Assembly (NCBI GenBank): GCA_037501455.1
Contig: CM074858.1
Location: 36,515,001-36,579,000 of the forward strand
Reading direction: 5' to 3'
Source of the DNA: Lantana camara
Lineage: Eukaryota; Streptophyta; Magnoliopsida; Lamiales; Verbenaceae
Length of the DNA stretch: 64,000 nt
The stretch's first letter is position 1. Every line of letters starts with the position of its first letter. This document shows, piece by piece, positions 34,557-45,184 of the stretch. A program made the position numbers and the translations under genes. A model generated the notes under the pieces. That model searched no databases. It was not told the DNA's origin and was given only the letters and a program-made list of their open reading frames with translations.

Positions 34557-35325
34557 AATCATGACAATGTATAAAATGTTTTTCCCTATTTTATTAAATC
34601 TATTCCCTATATATAATATTATCCCTTTTGGGAAAAACGTTCATATTACATTATATTAGTATCCAAAATCATAAATTTACCCTGAAGTACTTAATACTTC
34701 TTTTCTGGTAAATATTCTCGTCTTGCAAGTAAAATTGTTGTTTTTCTTATGGGCCCGGTGGTCTTGGTAGAAATAGTAGTCTGGGAGGCACGGGCCGAGG
34801 GCTACTATTATACCAGTTGCCAACTAGATCTTGATGATGGTCTAACCGGAGGTTGGTTATTCCACATCAAGTGACGGGAAAAGGTATGTCCCTCCCAAAT
34901 ATCGTGTACCGTCACTAGGGTTTGGTCCCCTACGTGACACTAAGGGGTGAAGGCTGGTATCATTGTAATTTGTTTTATTAAGTACTGATACCTTGATTAG
35001 TGTCGTTCCTATTTTTCTCGAATTTTAAGGAGTTAAGGTTGGAGAAGCCTATCTTGCGGGCATGAAATAATTTCTTCAAAACGGTTCATATATTTTTAAA
35101 AGTATAACTTATATTTTCCCCTACCCCTATTGTTCCAAACTAGAATGATCCGAATATTATTAACATACAGTATTTTGAAGTTATTTTACAAACCAAGACT
35201 TTATTGGTTAAAAGATATTACAAAAGCTTTACCTATAATTATAAATATCAAACCACCGTCACTTAGTCATTTTGACTAACCTTCCTATCCTTTTAAATTC
35301 ATGATTTCCGGAATCCGTGGAACAA
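34557..35325 (+). mobile_element. LTR W, middle part (left copy)
   Basis: Non-coding LTR sequence after the CACTA element. It holds the empty target site tctaaccggagg (taacc at 34843-34847) that is filled by solo LTR M in the right copy. At about 35325 the W sequence stops and Y gag begins. Confidence 0.7.
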
Positions 35326-36410
35326 CCCTTGGCTGGCCGCAGTGCAGGACCAGCTGGAAGATCTCCAACACATCGTGGGACAGCTCTCTCGAGCGCGGTC
35401 TCAAATCCCCCACTAGAGGGATGAGAGGTCCAAGGCCAGAGACGCTCGTCCTCCACGCAACCAAGTTCCTCACTGCTGGAACCACGAGGGTGGGAACCAC
35501 AGGCCTTTGACAGGCGGTTCGCCCCTCATTGATGACGTTCTGATGGCCCGCGCCGGGAAGGGCAAAATTCCCACGTCCATCAACTGGTACGATGGAACCA
35601 CAGATCTGGCCGAGCACCTGGATCACTTCGTGCATTTGATGCACCTTTATGAGCATTCCAGTCATTACTGGACCAAGGTGTTTATCACTTCCCTCGTGGG
35701 AATAGCCCAAGAATGGTATAAAAAGTTACCTCCCCACTCCATCCGAGGGTACAACTACTTGACTGATGCCTTCATGAGCCACTTCAGTTCCTTGAAAGCT
35801 CCTGCACCCGCTGCCACGGCTCTCTACAGCCTAGTACAAGGACCCCATGAGACGCTCAGGTCCTTCATGGGCAGATTTAACAAGGAAATTCTGCTAGTGG
35901 AGAAGCCCTCAATGGATTTCTTGAGGCACGTGCTCTTTGGGTCCGTCAACATGAAAAATTATGTCAGCAAGGAGTTTGTGGAGGAAGTGGTAAAGAGAAA
36001 GCCACGCTCGCTGATAGAGGTTCAGGATATAACTGACTCTTTCTTCACCCTCGAAGATATGTACATTGGGAGGGAACAGAAAATCGCCAATGCCCCTCAA
36101 GCTAGTCGGGGCACGGAGGACAGGGTCGAATCCAGAAATCGCCGCCGAAGCCCAGTGCTGGCTCCAAGGAATTCTCCGCCCCCTCGCAGATACGAGCGCA
36201 TCACCCCTCAACCATCCAATCGCCGAAGTCTATTCCATGGCGGACAAGAAACTGTTCAAAAGGCCGCCTAAGATGAGGGAAACCGAGGCTCAAAAATGCT
36301 CGGGAAAGTGCTGAGCCTTCCACAAACAGAAGGGACACGACACGAATGAGTGTCGCCAGTTGGAGAGCGAGATCTAGAGGCTCATCACTGGGGGGCACCT
36401 CAAAGAATTT
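35326..36410 (+). pseudogene. gag of element Y, 5'-truncated and broken
   Basis: This is a Tat-type Gag. An N-terminal helical stretch (AAVQDQLEDLQHIVGQLSRA) runs to an in-frame TAG at 35414. The main frame (to 36271) holds the capsid core: INWYDGTTDLAEHLDHF, EWYKKLPPHSI, DAFMSHFSS and the LRSFMGRFNKEI motif. The frame then shifts and the zinc-knuckle-like region CSGKC, in-frame TGA, FHKQKGHDTNECRQLE follows near 36297-36366, with another TAG after ESEI. The start is lost in the recombination junction. It cannot give an intact Gag. Confidence 0.85.
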
Positions 36411-37424
36411 GTGAAGGTACTGGAGAGGTATGATGAACATTGCTCCGAGCAAGCGAGAGCCAGGGGAAGGAGCCGCCCGCGCTCAAGAAGCCCACTCCAT
36501 CACCGGCTTGAAACCTGCGAGCACAACAAACAGAAGGTCGCCGATGTGGAGAACCAACCCGTTACGGTCATCCACATGATCGCTGGGGGACCCTCGGGGG
36601 GAGATTCTAATACGTCCCTGCGCCGCCATGTCCAAAGTTATGATCAGAGACCTTCCCAGCCCAAGCCTGTACTCTCTGTCGATAGTTCTTCACGCTCGAA
36701 GGAGAACGACAGTGTAGGGTTCACAGAAAAAGACCTAGAGCACATTGTAACACCCCATGGGGTCGGTTAAACCTCTGACTGCCCCATGGTGGTTAGTTTA
36801 GACGTTCATAACCACGCTGAAAAGAGGGTCTTAATTGATAGTGGAAGCTCTGTGAATGTTCTCCCGTACTCAACGTTTCAAAAGATGAAAATAACAAACC
36901 TTCCCCTCGAACCTCTTAGAACAGCCCTCGTCGGCTTTGGGGGTTCCGAAATTGTCCCTCGCGGACAAATTCGCTTGGCCACCTCTTTTGGTCGTGCCCC
37001 ACAGCGGAAGACTTCGAGCGTTCTTTATACAGTAGTTGAAGTGGACCTCCCACATAACATCATCATTGGACGCCCGACGCTTATTGACTTCAAGGCAATA
37101 ATTTCAACTTACCACCAGAAAGTGAAATTTCCCACCCCCGAGGGGACGGGTGAAGTTCTGTGCAATGTCAAAGAGGTCTGGGAATGCTACATCCTGTCCC
37201 TTCGAAGCCACAAACCCAAACAGACTATCCAGGTAGGCTCCACCAAGAAGTCGGTGGATTTTCCCAAGTTGGATGAGGACGGCCCCGAGCGCAAAAGGGC
37301 CAAGCTATATAAGAAGAAGAACAATAAGGGAGCAGCGAACGGGAACAAAGGCATGGAGGACGACCCTCCCGCGCTGTCGAGGGTTCCTCTTCAGAAGGAG
37401 AGGGCTAGGACCCCTCGGCCGTAG
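36411..37424 (+). pseudogene. Protease region of element Y
   Basis: An arginine/serine-rich linker (RSRPRSRSP near 36470) leads to a single TAA at 36768-36770. The same frame reopens and contains the retropepsin-like active site RVLIDSGSSVNVL at about residues 13-25 of the 212-residue frame, and later NIIIGRPTLIDF. The catalytic Asp-Ser-Gly is intact, unlike in T. Downstream the chain is lysine-rich and ends at 37424. A separate frame with GNPDKTTQIGSSLDGPS links to RT, ending in a TAG just before 37580. Confidence 0.82.
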
Positions 37425-37582
37425 CGGACGGTAAGCTTACGGGTAAAAAGGAGTCGCTTGAATCCCCTCGACCTGAATTTTGCATGGAACCCACTGAAAA
37501 TTTCCTGACCATCGAATTGGAGCCAGGAAATCCGGATAAAACCACGCAAATAGGTTCCAGTCTCGACGGTCCCTCATAGATC

Positions 37583-39015
37583 ATGATGATTGATTTTCTT
37601 CGAGAGAACCTTGATGTGTTTGCATGGAAGGCTTCTGATCTCACTGGAATAGATCCAAGCGTCATTGTCCACAGGCTCAATGTGGACCCGGCCTTCACAC
37701 CTGTCAAGCAAAAGAAAAGAGACGTCTATAGATTCAGGAGGCAGGTTATCGAAGAGGAGGTTAACAAACTTCTGGAGGCTCAGTACATAGAGGAGATCCT
37801 GTATCCTGAGTGGCTCTGCAACGTGGTGCTCGTTCCCAAGAGCGCTAATAGGTGGTGCATGTCTAACGACTTCACAGATCTCAACAAAGCATGCCCCAAA
37901 GACCCATACCCTCCATCGAGGATTGATCAACTGGTAGATTCAACGGCAGGGTGTGAACTTATGAGCATGATGGATGCCTTCCAAGGGTATTATCAGATCT
38001 TCATGGCCCCCGAGGATCGCCCAAGAACCTCGTTTGTGGTCCATGTGGGCGTCTATTATTTCAAGGTTATGCCGTTCGGGCTCAAGAACGCAGGAGCAAC
38101 CTATCAACGCCTTGTCAACAGAATATTTGAGCGCGAAATTGGAAAGTCCATGGAAGTCTATGTGGATGACATGATTATCAAAAGCGAGCGTCAACACTCC
38201 AATTTGGAGGATCTCAAACGAACATTCAACATCCTACGTCATTATGGAATGAAATTGAACCCTTCTAAGTGTACATTTGGCATTCGGGGTGGCAAATACT
38301 TGGGGTACATGGTCAGCCAGCGAGGCATAGACACCAATCCGGAGAAAATTAAGGCGACCCTTGACATTCCCTCCCCTCGAAATGTGAGGGAGGTCCAAGT
38401 TCTGGTAGGCAAGATCATTTCTTTAAACAGATTCATTTCTCGCTCGGCCGACAGGAATCTGCCTTTCTTCAAAATCCTGCGCAACGCTCCTAATTTCGCC
38501 TGGAGCGAGGATTGTGAGAAAGCCCTGCAGGATATGAAGACTTATCTCTCAAGCGCACCGCTGCTGACCAAGCCTAACCAATGGGAAAACTTACTTATTT
38601 ATCTCTCAGTCTCCTCAGAAGCCACGAGTGCTTTCCTTGTAGCTGTACGCGAACGGAGGCATTTGCCAGTTTACTACTTAAGCAAGACCCTGCAGGGAGC
38701 AGAGAAAAGATATATGGAGATAGAGAAATTTGCTTTCGCGCTCGTTAATGCCTCCCGGAGGCTAAGACCGTATTTCCAGGCTCACTCCATCACCGTGCTC
38801 ATAGATCAACCCCTCAAACAAGTGCTTTCCAAACCGGACGTCTCAGGGAGGTTAATCAAATGGTCAATTGAACTCAGCCAGTTCGACATCACTTTCGAGC
38901 CTCGCACGGCGATACAGGCTCAGGCAGTGGCGGACTTGTTAGTGGAGCGCTTCCATCTGGGTACTGTGCCCTCGGTGGAAGAGGGGCTGTGGCTTCTGCA
39001 CACATATGGCTCCTC
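37583..39015 (+). CDS. Reverse transcriptase and RNase H of element Y
   Basis: This is a long uninterrupted frame that continues to 39130, though the last part is out of phase with the true chain. It holds the pre-RT segment FLRENLDVFAWKASDLTGID, FTDLNKACPKDPYP, MMDAFQGYYQIF, VMPFGLKNAGATYQRLVN and the catalytic YVDDM. All three RT aspartates are present. Connection and Ty3-type RNase H motifs follow (YYLSKTLQGAEKRY, ELSQFDITFEPRT, QAQAVADLL). In RNase H the first Asp position reads LIYLSVSSEA, so it may be inactive. This is the best-preserved coding segment in the window, but without an intact gag or a PBS the copy is not autonomous. Confidence 0.85.
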
Positions 39016-39572
39016 GACCTCACAAGGGGGGAGGGGGATCCGGGGTGACCCTCAGGGACCCTCATGTAACGGAAGTGGACTACGCAATCAAACTAGCGTT
39101 CCAGGTCACCAACAACGAGGTAGATTATGAGGCTCTAATACAGGGGCTCAGGATAGCCCTCCAGAATGGAGCCGCTCGGGCCACTGCATATGTTAACTCC
39201 CAACTGATTGCAAGTCAGATCGATGGCACTTATGAGGCTCGAGAAGCCACTATGGTGCAGTACCTAGCGTGCGCTAAGGAAATGATCTCCAAATTCAAAG
39301 AATTCCATTTGTTACAGGTCCCAAGAGGGGAAAACGAGTGTGCGGATGCTCTTTCCAAGTTTGCATCCGCTCTGGAAGGTTCCTGCGAGGTGGGACCCTC
39401 GGATGAAGTGAGCATGATTGATCCCTCCGACCCTTGTTGGCTTGACGACATCATTAAATTTCTAAGGGACGAAACCTGCCCGACCTACAAGGTGGAAGCA
39501 CGGAAATTTAGGAGTAAGGCCCCTCGCTTCTCTATTGATAGCGAGGGTCGACTATTCAAACGGTCTTTCTAA
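38985..39572 (+). pseudogene. Archaeal-type second RNase H domain of element Y
   Basis: Tat elements carry an extra RNase H between RNase H and integrase. Its first motif, normally DGSS, reads HTYGSSTSQGG at about 39000, so the first catalytic Asp is Tyr. The frame then shifts near 39025 and the domain continues with YAIKLAFQVTNNEVDYEALI (39083 onward; Glu and Asp of the TNNE-YEA motif present). The last part is VPRGENECADALSKFAS, with its Asp. A lost nucleophile-side Asp plus a frameshift make it inactive. Confidence 0.82.
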
Positions 39573-40317
39573 GGTCCACCATTAAGGTGCCTGAGACCCT
39601 CACAGGCCAAGGAAGTGTTAGAGCATGTACACAACGGAAGTTGTGGGAATCACTCTGGCGGTTGAATTCTGGCTAAGAAAGTATTAAGGAGTGGGTTCTA
39701 CTGGCCCTCGTCACTGCATGATGCCATCAACTACTCCAACACTCCGTAACTACCGGCAACCCAAATGATCCCTATTGATATTTCATGGCCCTTTGACCAG
39801 TGGGGCATTGATATCGCGGGACCCCTTCCAATTGCGGTGGGGTAGAAGAAATTTGTAATCCTCGCTGTGGACTATTTCACCAAATGGGCCGAAGCTGAAG
39901 TGGTATCAAAGATAACGTTCAAGGTTGTGAGGGACATCATTTGGAAGAACATTATCTGCAGATATGGCATCCCGAGGGTCCTCATATCAGATAATGGTTC
40001 CCAGTTCATCGCAGCGGACACACGAAATTGGTGCTACGAACTAGGGATTGAGCAGCGCTTCACTTCCGTGGGCCACCCTCAGGCCAACGGTCAAGCTGAG
40101 GTGACCAACCGAACCATACTCCAGCATCTAAAAACTATACTCGAAAGCAAGAAGGAGGAATGGGCAGAAGAGCTTCAAGGAGCTCTCTGGGCGTACCGTA
40201 CTACCCCCCGAGCGGCAATAGGGGAAACCCCTTACTCCCTCGTGTATGGTTCCGAGGCAATAATACCTGCAGAAATTGCTCAAGAATCCGCGCGCGTTGC
40301 TTACTTTGAGCCTGTAA
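39573..40317 (+). pseudogene. Integrase of element Y, N-terminal part and core, split by X
   Basis: The N-terminal zinc region (EVLEHVHNGSCGNHSGG) has stops and has lost its Cys pair (NYSNTP). From 39867 a 151-residue frame holds the core: VDYFTKWAEAE, SDNGSQFIA and NGQAEVTNRTI, so the D-D-E residues are intact, followed by WAYRTTPRAAIGETPYSLVYG. The frame is ended by insertion of X after 40317; the last five bases, tgtaa, are duplicated at 48911-48915. The remaining part resumes after X. Confidence 0.85.
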
Positions 40318-43300
40318 TGTAACATCCCGCTCGTCCGATTTATAAGGTACGCTACGTTTCAACCTTTTAATGTATTTAATTGTGTGATTTTATATTTTTC
40401 GTGGCCCTATTTTGAACTCTTTTAAGAGTTTAGGGGCCTTTTTATAATTTTCTCTTCTTAGGGGTTTTTCGGTCATTTATTGTTCGAACGAGATTTTGAC
40501 CATTTTGACCCCTTCAACGCGTTCGGGGCATCGAGACGAGTCTGTAGACTCTGAGTTTGCCCTATTCTGATGTCGTTAGCCCTTTCTCCCGATAGTTTTT
40601 GCGTGTGAGGACCCGAGATTTATATCCGGATTCTCGCTTTTCATGCCAAAAACGCAGCAGACTCAGCTCTCTCTCTTCTCCCGCGATTTGGTCACTATTC
40701 ACACACACTCAGGGTATGTTTTCACACACTACTCAAACTCGCTCGTTTCTCGACGGATTTCGACGAACCAATAGTCCATTTCGATGAGCTCGACGATGCG
40801 GTCACAACCGTACCAAGAACTCGGCCAACCGACGATCGACGGTGGAGATATCAGCCATTTTCAGGCACGGCTGGAGAGAGGTGGCGGAGCCGCCACTTCG
40901 CCGCCCTTCCGCGGTGGCTTCGGGCGACCCTCCGGCGACACGCGCCCCACAGCCGGTAAGAGGAGGTCCCGGCGTGTTGAATGACGTTGGCGGTGCGGCC
41001 AATGGCCGCCGGATGCGCCGCCTGAAGCTCACACCGGCGCCGCGTGAACAGTGTCACGGCGGCGCTTCGGCGCCCTTTTTCGACGAAGGTTAGTGTTTTC
41101 CAAGGTTTTCCGACCTCCCGAGTCCATTTCCGGCATCGTTTTCACTGAATTTTGGCCGTAGGTGGTGGTTTCGGGGAGGCGTGCGGCAGCAGAAACTTTG
41201 GAGCTCAATGGGGGCCTTTTCCGGCCATCTTTTGGCCTCGGGCCCTTCACGAAAGTTGTTCGGAACGACGAGAACTAGTGGCCTGTGATCACATGACTCT
41301 TGACTCAAACGATTGGCAGCGGTTCGCGGTGGTGCAGCGGCGGTTCGCGGTGGCGGAGGTCTCCGGGAATTTTTCCGGCGAGAAAGCTTAGGGCTTTCGT
41401 AAAGCTCATCACGGGTAAGCCGATGCCTCTTTCGGATCTCATTTTGGTTCATCGGTTTGAAAGTAATTGAAGTTTGAAGATTTTAGGGTTTTCGTATTGT
41501 TGGATCTGAAATTGGAGACAATTGGCTTGGAATTTGCAGAAATTGATCGAGGAATTGGATTGAGCACGAGGAATCCTTTCACGGGTGATTTTTTGGGATT
41601 TTTCCGGCACGTTCCGGCTGCGGCCGGACGGCGGGCTTCGGACAGCTCGTCCGCCTCGTTGTGGTGAGTCCATCACCACTTTCCGTTCGTCAATCGGACA
41701 CTCGGTTTATTTTCTGTGAATTTATTTGTATAATTGTGATTATTTAATTATTGTTTCTAATTGTGATTTTAATGCGATATACTTGACTTGCCGATCGAAT
41801 TATACTTCGATGTATATGAAATGATTGTATGAAATATAATTTGATATATTTGAACGTCTTGATTTGCAATTTGATTCTGGTTTGTTGAATTTGTTAATTG
41901 TTTAATTTAAGAGGGGGTGTTTGTGTAATTTCTGGAAAAGTATGAATTGTTTAATTTGAATTGGTAAACCTTAGTAATTAAATCTAATATGTAAAATATG
42001 AATTGTATGAATTGAGTAAGGTTAGAATTTGATTTGTAACCTCGTGAAATTTGTATGAATTAGGAAGCATGCTATTATGAATTATTTGATTTATTAATAT
42101 GTGTCAATTGTATGAAAGGTGCTACGCGAATTTGCATGAAAGGAATTAAGTAAACTTTGTTAATTAAATTTGTTATACAATCCATGAATTGTTTGTGTGA
42201 TAAATGAATAATATGATTTGATTGAATTATGTAACGTTTCTTCTGCAAATAATTGCTAGGCATTTGATCCCTGTTTGTGTGATTGCATTTGCCGTGCGTC
42301 TCTTTGGGGTTGTTTAAGTCTGGGTCTGAGTCGTGTGTTGTGTTTTGTGTGTCCAGTTGGTACAGGTGCACCCGGGGTGGTGACAAGTGAGTCGTGCAGG
42401 TTCCGGGGTGAACGATCTGCTGTGTCTTCGGCTGTGTTTGGTGCCAGGTGAGGTTAGGATATAGTTATACCCTATTGCAACGTGCTCGTTTTCGAATGCA
42501 TGCGGTTTATAAGCCTTATGTATATGTAGATATGTGTGAAGTACGTATTTTGCTGGTTTTGTCATATGATTTGATTTGAAAAGTACGAATCGCTATGTAT
42601 GAGCCTACGTATGCTTTGTCTCAGTTCTGTTATGATGTCGAGGTCAGTGTGTGTGATATGTACGTGTGATATGATAAGCACAATATGCATGAGATATGTT
42701 CGTCTGTGTGTGTGTGTGAGTATAAGTTTCGTCTGGTAAGTGTGATAAGTCTAGGCTTTGTTTCGTTTGTATCGGATTCAAGCAAGCCTCCGATTTTCTG
42801 TTGGTTTTGATCTGTTTGGGCCCCGGAGTTGTGGGTAAGGGAGACCCGGGATGACCATCGGGGTCGCCGGTTACGACCCCTGTGCACTTCTCCACCAAGG
42901 GGAGACTTAGTTCTCCTATGCCGACGGAGCGCATTTTGGCTGGCCGTCGAAGGAACCGGGCGGGATCCTCCGGTTCACATGTTTCGTTCTGTGGTGGGTT
43001 GAGAGGGGCACCTCTCTTCCCCAAACGGTGTGGAGGTGGGATTGATTTATGATTCGTTTTGTGTTTCGCTTCGTCTTTGTTCTGGAGTAAGTGTGTTCTG
43101 TCTGTCGGTCTGTCATAAGTTCGTGAAACGGGGGTAGATTGTTAAATTAAGATAAAAATTGATATACTTTTAAGTCAATATGATATACTCCGATATGTGT
43201 GTTAAGTCTGCAAGAATCTGGGTTGTGCCTTAAGAAACTTTTGATTTAAGATTTGTTTGGTTTGTCTGATAAGTCTCCCTATATGTATATTATCACGGGA

Positions 43301-43984
43301 AAATGTTTTGGCGTGCAAAAACTAACCCCGGGTTCACGAACGTCGCTTCTTCTTTGTGCTGTGCTCTATATATATGTATAGTGTGCGTGTGTCAGCCCCT
43401 CGCTCAGTCTTTGGACTGACCCCTCCCCTTTTATGTTTTAGTTCGCAGGCTTTGCTTTGGAGATCGTTGGAGTTCGTGCTAGGCGACTGTGTGTCGGGTC
43501 TGTCGAGTCTGTGTCCGTCTGTGTCCGTCTGTTTAAGTTTATTAAGTTCTGGCTCTGGTTTATGAATTGTAAATGTTATATAAGATATGTTTGTGCAGGT
43601 TTGCATTTATGATTTGAATTTATGGAATTCGGGACAGGTTAGGATAGGTGCTCGGATTAGTTGAACCCGTTGTGAATATATGATTGCTCGGGACAGGTTA
43701 GGACAGGTTTGCTGGATTAGTCGAACCCGTTTAGTTGATTTTGATGTTTGTATGGTACTGTGTGTTTAAGGTACGAAAGTTTTTGTAAGTTGGCATTTCG
43801 TACTACTTCCACTGTCATGTTTTGCATATTTTCTTTTGTACAGGGTTAGACACCGCCTAGCTAGTGCGTGTGTTTTTGTTTGTCGCCCGTTCGCTGTGAC
43901 TTGGTGCGTGTGCGGACCTTCCATTTCGTACACCTGTCGGGTCATAGTGCGGGGGTATGATGCCCCACCGCTTGGGGTGTTACA
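40318..43984 (+). repeat. 5' LTR of element X
   Basis: It runs from TGTAACATCCCGCTCG to TTGGGGTGTTACA. A possible TATA-like TTTATATCC lies at 40619-40626. Then come a G+C-rich stretch (about 40840-41660), a donor-like GTG/GTGAGT at 41664, an A+T-rich zone with repeated tatgaattg, a CAGTCTTTGGACTG stem at 43405-43418 and GCTAGGCG at about 43479. Frames in the G+C-rich part on both strands recur only because the LTR is repeated; no domain is seen. Confidence 0.92.
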
Positions 43985-43991
43985 TCTTGAG

Positions 43992-44007
43992 TGGTATCAG
44001 AGCTACC
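43992..44007 (+). other. Primer-binding site of X
   Basis: TGGTATCAGAGCTACC begins seven bases after the 5' LTR. The first twelve bases match the initiator Met-tRNA complement exactly. Confidence 0.9.
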
Positions 44008-44500
44008 AGGTTCAGAACCGGTGCTCTGGAGTCTTGTCGTGTCAGTCTAGGTCGTACGGCATAGGAATATGTGCGCATTGCATTCGTTTTGCACGAAATT
44101 TTGCTTCTTCGCTGTGAATTGCGTTGAATTATATGACTATGTGTACATTATGACTATGATTGTGCTGTATTTTATCAATGTACTTTTATTACATTTAATT
44201 GATGCACTTATGTGAATTAACTGTTCCATTTCATTTGCACCCCTAACCCTCATGCACCAATTTTAGTGTTTTAAATTACAGGCTTACTTCACCAACAACT
44301 TAACTAGTTTCCTTGGCATCATCACAACTTTATGCTCAAGATTTTCCACATTACGGTGAACGGTACACTGAGCATTCATAGTATGAGCATACATACATCC
44401 TTTAATTTGATTACTTTCTGTTATTATGTGATTTACTTGTTAAGTGTGCTATGTGTTGTTTGTTGTGACTCCTGACTCTCTTTGTGTGCTTGAGTGAAGG

Positions 44501-44865
44501 GAGATTTTATTCTCTCTATTTACGTGCTAGGGGGATGTGGATTCTCTCTATTGGTGTGACAGAAAGATGTTGGATTCTTTCTGAGTTCTGTGCACGAGAG
44601 ATGCTGGATTCTCTTGTACTTAGGTATTCGAGGGATGCTGGATTCCCTTGGATTTAGGGTTTGAGAAATGCCGGATTTTCTCAAACTAGAATGTCTGGAA
44701 GATGTGGAATCTGATAGACTTAGATTGAGAGACGGGGTTCTCTCAATTGTGTGCCTGAGAGACGGGGCTCTCTCTTTTGTATGTTGAGAAACGGGGTTTT
44801 CTCTTTTGTGTGCCGAGGGACGGGGTTCCTTCGCTTGCGTGTCGAGAGATGGGATTCTCTCTCCT
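44501..44865 (+). repeat. Palindrome array in X interior (about 12 copies)
   Basis: Units of roughly 28-30 bp each hold an imperfect inverted repeat. Later copies read gagagacggggttctctc (about 44728-44745), then gagagacggggctctctc, gagaaacggggttttctc, gagggacggggttccttc and gagagatgggattctctc. Earlier copies have a TGCTGGATT-type centre. Arms change together (GAGAGA/TCTCTC, GAGAAA/TTTCTC), which keeps pairing. The sequence class equals that of the S array. Confidence 0.85.
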
Positions 44866-45147
44866 GTTTGTTGCGGTTGCATTACTTCTGGCCAGACGAC
44901 AGTTTGCAAGCAATGAGGACGTGACGGTATCGAGCTTTGGGTGCAGTGGCCTAGTGGGAATCAAATGAGTTGAAGTGACCAACGGTCAAGTGCTCAGTGG
45001 GACCTCTATGACAAGGAGTCAATATGAAGGGAGTTGGTGCCAACTAAGGGAGAATTATCCTGCAGAGATTGCAGTTCGCCTAGATCAGAGTTGTGCAGCA
45101 GAAGCTTGAAGTGGAATTCGTTTTAGCGTCGTTCAAGATCCGACCTT

Positions 45148-45184
45148 AGGACCTGAGGACAGGTCCTTTTGAAGGAGGGGAGTT
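45148..45184 (+). other. Polypurine tract and stem-loop of X
   Basis: AGGACCTG-AGGA-CAGGTCCT (45148-45167), a perfect eight-pair stem, is followed by TTTGAAGGAGGGGAGTT and the 3' LTR at 45185. Confidence 0.82.

Larger units (their letters stand above)
31973..35325 (+). repeat. Segmental repeat, left copy
   Basis: Y LTR, CACTA right half and W flank in this order are repeated at 53523-56352 continuing at 62278-62835. The two copies share the same Y target duplication (acatt) and the same CACTA duplication (tgg), so they are copies of one locus. The right border is an abrupt switch at about 35325 into Y gag. Confidence 0.88.

Noticed and set aside
40599..41667. Several 60-120 codon frames on both strands in the X LTR, repeated at 45470-46615
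   Set aside because: They overlap on both strands in G+C-rich LTR sequence and recur only because the LTR is duplicated. No domain is seen, and small indels between the LTRs shift them.
42644..43024. 126-codon minus-strand frame, repeated at 47580-47960
   Set aside because: Its conservation is explained by LTR identity; it is antisense to the element and has no recognised motif.
43992..44007. tRNA-Met gene fragments at the TGGTATCAGAGC sites
   Set aside because: They are 12-18 base primer-binding sites next to LTR ends; no cloverleaf surrounds them.
44501..44865. CRISPR-like array (regularly spaced short palindromic repeats)
   Set aside because: Spacing is regular, but the units drift, the 'spacers' are similar to each other, there is no cas context, and it lies inside a plant retrotransposon between PBS and polypurine tract.
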